Shown in pieces: positions 52,819-59,010 of a stretch of 59,010 bases of DNA. Made by a program: the position numbers and the translations under genes. The stretch spans positions 1 to 59,010 of the forward strand of contig DATGZX010000305.1 of NCBI GenBank assembly GCA_035296965.1, in the 5' to 3' direction. Source of the DNA: DATGZX01 sp035296965. Lineage in GTDB: Bacteria > Planctomycetota > Planctomycetia > Gemmatales > Gemmataceae. Positions within the stretch are counted from its first letter, which is position 1. Each line of letters begins with the position of its first letter. The notes under the pieces were generated by a model. That model searched no databases. It was given only the letters and a program-made list of their open reading frames with translations, and was not told the origin of the DNA.

Positions 52819-53727
52819 ATGGCGCATGAGGTTCCGCTCGGAGCCGGTCTGGAACCGTACCCCGGTTACCGCCTCACTCGGCGAATTGGCAGCGGTGCAT
52901 GCGGCGAAGTGTGGGAAGCTGCGTTCCCCCCCGGGAAGAATCGAGCGCTCAAGTTCCTCCGTTGCGGCCGCCGCGAGCTGGCCGTACGCGAAATCCGTTC
53001 GCTCCAGGCTATTCGCCACCTGCGTCACCCGCGCCTAGTCCATATCGACAATGTTTGGTGCTACGATGGCTATGTCGTCGTCGAGATGGAGCTGGCGGAC
53101 GGCAGCCTTGCAGATTTGCTGGACGCTTACTGGTCCATATTTCAGACCCCGATCACTGCTGAACACGCCTGCGTTCTTCTATCCGAGGCAGCAGAGGCCC
53201 TGGACCATCTCAACAAGCGTCAGCACCATATCAACGATAGCTACGTGGCGATTCAGCATTGCGATGTGAAGCCAAGCAACCTCTTGCTCTTCGGGGAATC
53301 GTTGAAGGTCGCAGATTTCGGCCTCTCCTCCTGCCTGATCGCACATCTTGAAACGCGCTCGCGCGCGGGCACCCTGGATTATTGTGCCCCCGAAGTTTTC
53401 CGGGGACAGTTGAGCAACCAGACCGACCAGTACGCGCTCGCCGTGACTTACTGCCTCATACGCGGCGGCCGGTTGCCTTTTGATGATACTCCTGCCTTTT
53501 TCCAGTCCAGTTATATACGTCCTGCACCCGACCTGACCATGTTGCCCGAAACGGAACGGCCGATTCTGGCGCGGGCACTGCACCCGGTGCCGCAGAGCCG
53601 CTGGCTGTCGTGCGGGGAACTCATGGACCACCTCTCAATCGCCATTTGCGCGCGTGCAGCCCTGGAAGAAGGGGCCTCGTCCGTGAAGGATCGTCGCGGG
53701 CGTGCGCATCTCGCTGCGCCCGAATGA
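52819..53727 (+). CDS. Small HCD-type protein kinase
   Basis: This encodes 302 residues, only a kinase domain with a short tail and no membrane helix. Glycine loop RIGSGACGEV (22-31), Lys45 (ALKFL), catalytic loop HCDVKPSN (147-154) with Cys in place of the usual Arg, and DFG at 166-168 are visible. Without the Arg it belongs to the non-RD class, which does not need activation-loop phosphorylation. The activation segment ends CAPEVF. The next gene codes for a membrane protein and lies 43 bp downstream, so they probably share a transcript. Confidence 0.88.
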   Translation: MAHEVPLGAGLEPYPGYRLTRRIGSGACGEVWEAAFPPGKNRALKFLRCGRRELAVREIRSLQAIRHLRHPRLVHIDNVWCYDGYVVVEMELADGSLADLLDAYWSIFQTPITAEHACVLLSEAAEALDHLNKRQHHINDSYVAIQHCDVKPSNLLLFGESLKVADFGLSSCLIAHLETRSRAGTLDYCAPEVFRGQLSNQTDQYALAVTYCLIRGGRLPFDDTPAFFQSSYIRPAPDLTMLPETERPILARALHPVPQSRWLSCGELMDHLSIAICARAALEEGASSVKDRRGRAHLAAPE

Positions 53728-53770
53728 ATCGAGTGCGCCCCACGCTCGAGGATCAGGAGAAGAGTTCGCG

Positions 53771-55363
53771 ATGTTCTCGGCGTTTTTTGCTTTGGCGGCA
53801 TTGTCGCCTGGCCGGCAGCGAACTTTTCGCCAGGTGGTCGCCCTCCACCTTGTCACCCTTCTGGGATGCGTCGGCTGGACCTGCTACTCTCCCACACAGG
53901 CAGCTCCTCTTGTTGGATATGTGCTGTTGTCGGCCGGGATGGTGGAAGGCGCGGCATTGGTCGGTTGGCGCCTGACACAGCTGCCCAAGAGCCAGTCTCT
54001 GGAGTTTCTGCTCGTCAGCCCAATGAGACCCTTCGGTTTGTTCCTTGCCGAAGCGCTGGTCGGCCTGGCTCTGCTGGCGCTCGTGACCCTTTCGGGTTTG
54101 CCGGTGCTTGTCCTCCTGATGGACAACGGCATCCTTCAGCCGCTCGATCTCGTGCCGTTCCTAGTCATGCCCTACACATGGGGGGCGGTCGTCGGACTTG
54201 GATTGACCGCCTGGGCGTATGAGACTCTCACCCTACGTCGCTGGGCCGAGAGGTTCTTTCTGGTCGCGGTGGTCCTTTATCTGATTGTCGGTGTTCTGGC
54301 GGGAGAACATCTAGGACGCTGGATCGGCTGGCTGCCGGGAAGTCTGGGGCCGCTCGTGCTGAACAGCGTCGAATCCTTTCACCGGTACAATCCATTTGCC
54401 GTAATTAAATTCTGGCTGGAGGAGGACCTTCCCAGCAGTGTAGATCGGATGCTTGGTGTCGAGATCGTCGCCGTTATCTGCGCCGGCCTCCTTGTCATTC
54501 GGGCGGGCTGTCGCCTGCAGGGGCATTTTCATGATCGTCACTACAGGCCCGCGGCGCTCCGTGGCCGCAGCTTGAAAGGTTGTCCTGACGACCGGCCCCT
54601 GTCCTGGTGGGCAGTGCGTCGCGTGACAGAGTACTCTGGCAGGGTCAATCTCTGGCTGGCCGGCGGATTCGGCATCCTTTATGCCCTGTACACGATTGCC
54701 GGGCAGAACTGGCCCAGCTGGTTGGGCCGGCGCATCTTCATGATCTTCGACGATGCCGGCGGGGTGCCGATGTGGGCAACCGCGCTCGTGGTGCTGGCGG
54801 CAGTGCCGGCTGCATTTCAATATGGGCTGTGGGATAGCAACAAACAGGAGCGCTGCCGGCGGCTGGAGCTGTTGTTGCTGAGCCGCTTGACAGCGTACGA
54901 CTACTGGCAGGCAGCCGCGGCGGCAGCCTGGCAGAGGGGGCGGGGTTATTTTGCGGTGGCTTTGCTTCTTTGGACGGCAAGCGCCTTGACGCAACCGGGC
55001 GGCGTGACCGCCGCCATTGCGGCCGGGGCGACAGGCGTTCTGCTGTGGGCTCTTTATTTCGCGGTTGGCTTCCGCGGTTTCGCGCGCGGCGTACGCGCCA
55101 ACAGCATGGGGATCTGGCTGACGATCGCTCTCCCGGCGGGAGCATGCCTGTGCCATCGGCTTGGTTGGACCAGGTTGGCGGCTTTATTGCCACCCGGCAC
55201 AGTCTACTACTCGGCAGGGCTTTTCCAGGCGTACCTATGGCTCCCGGGAGCCTTGCTGGGCGCCATTCTGGCGCTGATCGTCACGAGGCGAACGCTGGCA
55301 TCGTGTGAGGAAGAGTTACGAGGTTGGTACGACAAAAATCACGGGCGCTTGATCGCCGATTGA
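53771..55363 (+). CDS. ABC-2-like multi-pass membrane protein
   Basis: This encodes 530 residues; AGGAGAAGAG lies about 9 bases before the ATG at 53771, and an earlier in-frame start at 53702 is rejected. About twelve hydrophobic segments lie in two halves, with a charged stretch in between (GCRLQGHFHDRHYRPAALRG). Segments such as EFLLVSPMRPFGLFLAEALVGLALLALVTL and RRLELLLLSRLTAYDYWQAA are typical of ABC-2 type exporter permeases. No ATPase gene is adjacent, so the energy source is unknown. It follows the small kinase gene by 43 bp. Confidence 0.7.
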   Translation: MFSAFFALAALSPGRQRTFRQVVALHLVTLLGCVGWTCYSPTQAAPLVGYVLLSAGMVEGAALVGWRLTQLPKSQSLEFLLVSPMRPFGLFLAEALVGLALLALVTLSGLPVLVLLMDNGILQPLDLVPFLVMPYTWGAVVGLGLTAWAYETLTLRRWAERFFLVAVVLYLIVGVLAGEHLGRWIGWLPGSLGPLVLNSVESFHRYNPFAVIKFWLEEDLPSSVDRMLGVEIVAVICAGLLVIRAGCRLQGHFHDRHYRPAALRGRSLKGCPDDRPLSWWAVRRVTEYSGRVNLWLAGGFGILYALYTIAGQNWPSWLGRRIFMIFDDAGGVPMWATALVVLAAVPAAFQYGLWDSNKQERCRRLELLLLSRLTAYDYWQAAAAAAWQRGRGYFAVALLLWTASALTQPGGVTAAIAAGATGVLLWALYFAVGFRGFARGVRANSMGIWLTIALPAGACLCHRLGWTRLAALLPPGTVYYSAGLFQAYLWLPGALLGAILALIVTRRTLASCEEELRGWYDKNHGRLIAD

Positions 55364-55396
55364 ATACGCGCCGTCCACGGTATACTCCGAGTTTCC

Positions 55397-55633
55397 TCAA
55401 CGAGGTTGACCATAATTGGGCGGCGGAGTCGTTGCCGGGGGAGCGCAGCAGTTCGGCTGGTAACTCACCGGGGCGCAGGCAGTCGGAGCAGGCGCACAGC
55501 AGGTTGGAGCACCATATGGCTGGGCATAGGCCACCGGTTGAGGTGAGCAATGGTGTTCGCACCAAGAGCAACAACCCGACAACCCCAGCAGCGCCACGAG
55601 CGCAGCGCATCCCCCTGACCATTTCTTGAGCAT
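55397..55633 (-). CDS. Cys-rich small lipoprotein
   Basis: This encodes 78 residues; GGAGGAGGGA precedes the ATG at 55633, and an extended start at 55738 is rejected. A lipoprotein signal ends in the lipobox LSGC (Cys21). The mature chain of 58 residues has nine Cys residues, often as pairs (CC at 21-22, 45-46 and 62-63), spaced among Pro, Ala and Tyr (QPYGAPTCCAPAPTACAPVS). It may be covalently cross-linked or bind metals. Similar Cys/Pro-rich small lipoproteins are seen in planctomycetes but have no assigned role. Confidence 0.72.
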   Translation of the reverse strand: MLKKWSGGCAALVALLGLSGCCSWCEHHCSPQPVAYAQPYGAPTCCAPAPTACAPVSYQPNCCAPPATTPPPNYGQPR

Positions 55634-55818
55634 TGCGGTCCCTCCTCCCTTCGAACCGATCAACCCTTGACGGTGACTTGGGTCGGCAAATGCCGTCAAG
55701 GGACCGAAAGCCATACCGAGCTGGGATAAGATGGTCAAGACCAGATGACCCGCGTTTGGGTTCCTAACATAACCGACAGGAAGGCCGCCGCTTCACCAAC
55801 CAGGGACAAGGCGCTACC

Positions 55819-56307
55819 ATGGCCTACACACCCATCCTTGCAACACTTGGTTATGTCTTTTCCCCGGATGGCCGGCGCGTGTTGCTGGTCCATCGCAATC
55901 GGCGTCCGGAGGATGCGCATTTTGGGAAATACAATGGCCTGGGCGGCAAGCTCGAGCGCGGGGAGGATGTGGTCGCTTGCTTGCGCCGCGAAATCCGCGA
56001 GGAGTCGGCCCTGGAATGCGATGAGTTGGTCTTACGCGGCACGATCAATTGGCCGGGTTTCGGCAAGCATGGTGAAGACTGGTTCGGCTTCATTTTTCGC
56101 ATCAACCGGTGGAGCGGCGAGCCCCTGAAGGAAAACTCGGAAGGCACGCTGGCTTGGATTGAAACGGAACGGCTGCTCGATCTGCCGCTCTGGGAAGGGG
56201 ACCGCTTTTTCCTGCCACTTGTGATCGAGCACAGTGAACACCAGTTCCACGGCGTGATGCCGTACCAGGATGGCCGGCCCCTGGCGTGGAGCTACAGCCT
56301 CGTGTAG
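55819..56307 (+). CDS. Nudix hydrolase, MutT-like
   Basis: This encodes 162 residues with a complete Nudix box, GGKLERGEDVVACLRREIREES (42-63), including the REIREE core that binds metal. The overall plan (LGYVFSPDGRRVLLVHRNRR near the start, TLAWIETERLLDLPLWEGD near the end) resembles 8-oxo-dGTP diphosphatase proteins. It should hydrolyse a nucleoside diphosphate-linked substrate, perhaps oxidised nucleotides. It stands alone, divergent from the Cys-rich lipoprotein gene. Confidence 0.9.
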   Translation: MAYTPILATLGYVFSPDGRRVLLVHRNRRPEDAHFGKYNGLGGKLERGEDVVACLRREIREESALECDELVLRGTINWPGFGKHGEDWFGFIFRINRWSGEPLKENSEGTLAWIETERLLDLPLWEGDRFFLPLVIEHSEHQFHGVMPYQDGRPLAWSYSLV

Positions 56308-56695
56308 GTGAATGTTCTTAGCACTAGGTCAATGCTCGACTGACCGTTTGACTCGTGCCCCACGCCTCAGACGAAAGATAAAGATGAAGATTAGGATTCG
56401 GAAGAGGATGAAGAGCAAGAGCAGGAGAAGGAGAAGGAGAAGGAGCAGGAGTCCCTAGGCAGCGCAGGCAGGACATCCTGCTCTCACTCTTAATCGTGCT
56501 CTTCATCCTCTTCCTAATCCTAATCTTCCTCCTAGGTCTTACTCTTCTTGTTCCGCAAGTCGAAGCCTCGCGTAACACTAGCGGCCAGGGCTATTTGGCC
56601 CGATTGCCTGTCTCCGCAGGCCGCTGCACCAAGCTATCAATGACTTGCCGCACCCAGCGCGCACGACGCTTGTCGTGCCGTACGACAACGCGAGA
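56308..56695. other. Intergenic region with a purine-rich inverted repeat
   Basis: These 388 bp hold no gene. They contain the large inverted repeat at 56383-56531, a GAGAAG triplet-like microsatellite (56427-56444), and the 18-mer GACTCGTGCCCCACGCCT (56350-56367), which recurs at 29499-29516. Confidence 0.6.
56383..56531. repeat. Purine/pyrimidine inverted repeat, family D
   Basis: Arms 56383-56417 and 56497-56531 are 35 bp each with two mismatches and a 79-base spacer. One arm is almost pure purine (GAAGATTAGGATT core) and the other pyrimidine (AATCCTAATCTTC core). The spacer begins with AGGAG/AAGGAG tandem units. Pur/pyr strand bias of this kind favours triplex (H-DNA) structures. Confidence 0.8.
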
Positions 56696-58744
56696 TCATT
56701 TCGCCTTATCCTTGGCCTGGTCAACCGGCTGAAACCAGTAGATTCCCTGGCCCGAAGACGAGTAGGTCATGTAGTAGATCTCTCCCTGTTCGTCTTCTCC
56801 AAAGGACATGATGGGGACGCCTCGATCCTTGATGGGCTGGTTGGCAACGACCCGCTTCTGGGCGTCGGAATAACGGAGAGCCCAGATCTTGCCGGCGACG
56901 TAGTCGCCATAGACATAGGCCCCGTTGAGTTCCGGCAAGCGCGTGCCGCGAAAGACGAGGCCGCCCGTGATCGACTTGCCCACGTCGTGATGGTATTCCC
57001 AGATGGGTTCGATAAATGCCGGTTGCGCCCCCAGGCCCTTCTGGCCAAACGGGTGCAGGCCCTCGCGACGATTCCAGCCATAGTTGCCGCCGGCGGTGAG
57101 GATGTCGATCTCCTCGTACAGGTTCTGACCGACGTCCGCCGCCCAGAGTGCCCCGGTTTTGCGGTCGAACGCCATTCGCCAGATGTTGCGCAGGCCATAG
57201 GCCCAGATTTCCGGGCGAGCGCCCTGGTTGTTGACGAATGGATTGTCCTTGGGGATGGCATAGTTCTTGCCGGCGTCCTTGTGATCGACGTCGATCCGCA
57301 GGACTTTCCCGAGAAACGTTTTCAAGTTCTGGCCGTTGCCGAAAGGATCGTTGGCGGCGCCGCCGTCTCCCAGGGCGAAGTAGAGGTAGCCGTCTGGCCC
57401 AAAGCAGAGCGTGCCGCCGTTGTGATTCCAAAATGGCTTGGACACGCGAAATAGCTCTTCTTCCGAAGCGGGGTCGGCCACGTTTGGATCATCGCTACGC
57501 ACACGAAAACGGGACAGGACGTTTGTGTGGCTCCCCTTCTTCAGTGTGTAAAAGACGAAAAATTCGCCGTTCTTCTTGTAGTTGGGATGGAATGCCAGGC
57601 CCAGGAAGCCCTCCTCATTCTGATTGTCGTTGTAAACGACCCGGTCCTGCAAATCGAGAAAGACCTTGGTCTTGGTGGCCTGCTGATTGTTGGGGAAGAC
57701 GTGGATAACGCCTTGTTCCGTGGCGACGAAGACCCGGTTGCTGCCGTCGCCCGCGTGCGTCAGCACAACAGGACGAAGTGGCTGCACGACGCCCTTTTCA
57801 TCCTCGCCTTTCCAGCCGGCCCACTTGAGGAGGGGGAAGGCGAGCACGCTCTCCAGCGGCAGTGGTGATTCATCCACGGGGGTGCCGGGCGCCATGGCAA
57901 GCAGGGATGTGATGGTCCCTGCCCTGGTGTCGGGAACGTACAGATAGTGGCCAGTCGGGTCGTTGCAGAGTTTGCCCGGCGCCTGAAACCCAGCCGCGAC
58001 CTGGACTGGCTTTTCCCCTGGACGAGGAAAGACAAGGACCTTGCCGCCCCGGGCGTCGGTGATATAAAGTCGGCCGAACTTGTCCCACGCCAGGCTGTCC
58101 GCACCGCCCAGACCATCCGCGAGTTTCTCGGTGCTCCCATCAGCAAGCTTGATGCGGTGCAGTTCACCCGTGCCGAAATCCGCGACGAGGAGGTGGCTCG
58201 CTCCGTCGAGCGCCAACCCCGTTGGGAGATTCAGTTGCGGCCAGCGCTTGGCATCGGTCACCACCGAGACTTGCCCGCCGGGGCTAATGCGGAAAATGGC
58301 GCCCTCCTTGCCGTGCAGGTCGCCGGAGTCGCTGACATAGAGGATACCGCTCTCCTGATCGACGGTGAGACCATTGAGGTATCTTGGCGGAGTGGGGAAA
58401 GCGCTGGCCGGAACGAACACTTCAGCCTTGCCTTTGCGATCGATGCGCCAGATGCGTTTCTTGTCGGCAACGTAGAGCCATTCCTGGAAAGCTGCCAGGC
58501 CCTTGGGATCGTCCAATCCTGTCGCGAAGGGTATGGCGCGATTCTTGTCAAGCACGAGCACCGCGCCGTCGCCGTCCTTGTCGTATTCCCCGATCACGCT
58601 GACAAACACTCTGCCGTCGCCGCTCACAGCGACTGCGGCCGGCTTGTTCAGCCCGGTGATGATCGCCTCGGCAAAAGGGGCCTTGGCGCTCGCTGGTGAT
58701 GCCACGATCAAGAATACGCCGGCTATCCAGAGGGTCCTTTTCAT
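56696..58744 (-). CDS. PQQ-dependent sugar-dehydrogenase-type protein with N-terminal NHL/SMP-30 propeller
   Basis: This encodes 682 residues with a signal peptide (about 1-20). The first half (about 25-290) is an NHL/SMP-30-like propeller (YLNGLTVDQESGILYVSDSGD, NLPTGLALDGASHLLVADFGTGEL). The second half (about 310-675) is a soluble glucose/aldose sugar dehydrogenase propeller. It includes EEGFLGLAFHPNYKKNGEFFVFYT, the catalytic-His segment FWNHNGGTLCFGPDGYLYFALGDGG, EIWAYGLRNIWRMAFD and YVYGDYVAGKIWAL. It should oxidise sugars in the periplasm using PQQ and Ca2+. No PQQ biosynthesis genes are in the window. The fused N-terminal propeller is an addition to the family. Confidence 0.87.
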   Translation of the reverse strand: MKRTLWIAGVFLIVASPASAKAPFAEAIITGLNKPAAVAVSGDGRVFVSVIGEYDKDGDGAVLVLDKNRAIPFATGLDDPKGLAAFQEWLYVADKKRIWRIDRKGKAEVFVPASAFPTPPRYLNGLTVDQESGILYVSDSGDLHGKEGAIFRISPGGQVSVVTDAKRWPQLNLPTGLALDGASHLLVADFGTGELHRIKLADGSTEKLADGLGGADSLAWDKFGRLYITDARGGKVLVFPRPGEKPVQVAAGFQAPGKLCNDPTGHYLYVPDTRAGTITSLLAMAPGTPVDESPLPLESVLAFPLLKWAGWKGEDEKGVVQPLRPVVLTHAGDGSNRVFVATEQGVIHVFPNNQQATKTKVFLDLQDRVVYNDNQNEEGFLGLAFHPNYKKNGEFFVFYTLKKGSHTNVLSRFRVRSDDPNVADPASEEELFRVSKPFWNHNGGTLCFGPDGYLYFALGDGGAANDPFGNGQNLKTFLGKVLRIDVDHKDAGKNYAIPKDNPFVNNQGARPEIWAYGLRNIWRMAFDRKTGALWAADVGQNLYEEIDILTAGGNYGWNRREGLHPFGQKGLGAQPAFIEPIWEYHHDVGKSITGGLVFRGTRLPELNGAYVYGDYVAGKIWALRYSDAQKRVVANQPIKDRGVPIMSFGEDEQGEIYYMTYSSSGQGIYWFQPVDQAKDKAK

Positions 58745-58885
58745 ATCAGCCTTTCATCCAATCCGAAAATTCCTGTCCACATCGAACCGGTTTCTTTACC
58801 TGTTCTTCATTCGCACACTTCTTAGCCCCGACAGGTCGCAGGTAAACAAGGATTTGAGTTGGTGCCTTTATCGCCGATTTCCGCA

Positions 58886-58964
58886 GGGGGGAAATGATTA
58901 ACATTTTAGCGAGCGGCGTGCTGGATTTTTCCGTGTTTCCTCGGGGGAAGTGTTAATCGTTTTT
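58886..58964. promoter_or_regulatory. AT-rich direct-repeat region upstream of the sugar dehydrogenase
   Basis: GGGGGAAATGATTAACATTTT (58886-58906, written in part) recurs imperfectly as GGGGGAAGTGTTAATC at 58943-58958. The repeats are 57 bp apart in the same orientation. They lie about 140-220 bp before the start of the minus-strand gene and could be regulator sites. Confidence 0.3.
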
Positions 58965-59010
58965 GGTAGTTAGGGGTTGCATGGGCGGCTCTCCAATCTG
59001 CTTTGTCCAC

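Overview
The window looks like chromosomal DNA of a GC-rich planctomycete, most likely of the Gemmataceae or a related family. This is inferred from gene content: an ECF sigma factor next to a Ser/Thr kinase fused to WD40 repeats, a MoxR / DUF58 / BatA-VWA / VWA / DUF4175 operon, many secreted beta-propeller proteins, DUF3501, and numerous intergenic palindromes. No rRNA, tRNA, CRISPR array, intact insertion sequence or phage module was seen. About 46 intact or partial genes plus two broken genes are supported.

Layout. 0-2.6 kb: the 5' part of a secreted FG-GAP/VCBS protein, a small helical protein and an EamA transporter. 2.6-8.9 kb: a signalling and stress block with a WD40 Ser/Thr kinase and its ECF sigma factor, divergent from an HtrA-type protease, followed by an RsbW-like anti-sigma/ATPase protein and a small protein. 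8.9-20.6 kb: a five-gene minus-strand operon (MoxR ATPase, DUF58, BatA-like VWA protein, second VWA protein, giant DUF4175 coiled-coil protein). Palindromic elements occupy two of its gaps. 20.9-25.1 kb: a TrmB-type regulator with a clear promoter and operator-like inverted repeat, followed 14 bp later by a full-length Tricorn-type protease. 25.6-37.8 kb: mostly housekeeping and accessory genes (purF, DUF3501, aquaporin, ferredoxin, MFS transporter, MgtA-type Mg2+ ATPase, HAD phosphatase, a TIM-barrel protein).

37.8-46.4 kb is rich in toxin-antitoxin genes. It holds an AbiEii-like nucleotidyltransferase pair, vapBC followed by a HEAT-repeat gene, a hicBA pair whose toxin carries a 2-bp frameshift, an RHH-like antitoxin with a truncated PIN toxin, and an apparently intact hicBA pair. 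An amidase and a secreted WD40 protein lie among them. 46.9-51.0 kb: a SBP56/methanethiol-oxidase-type protein, a SCO copper chaperone and an S46 dipeptidyl-peptidase in one direction, closed by a perfect 18-bp hairpin. 51-59 kb: a TPR protein, a small HCD-type kinase with an ABC-2-like membrane protein, a Cys-rich lipoprotein, a Nudix hydrolase, a large purine-rich inverted repeat and a PQQ-type sugar dehydrogenase with an extra N-terminal propeller.

The most distinctive items are the TrmB-Tricorn unit, the mtoX-like / SCO / S46 cluster, the partly decayed toxin-antitoxin island, and several families of intergenic palindromes. All functions are read from sequence motifs and family knowledge; no searches were run.
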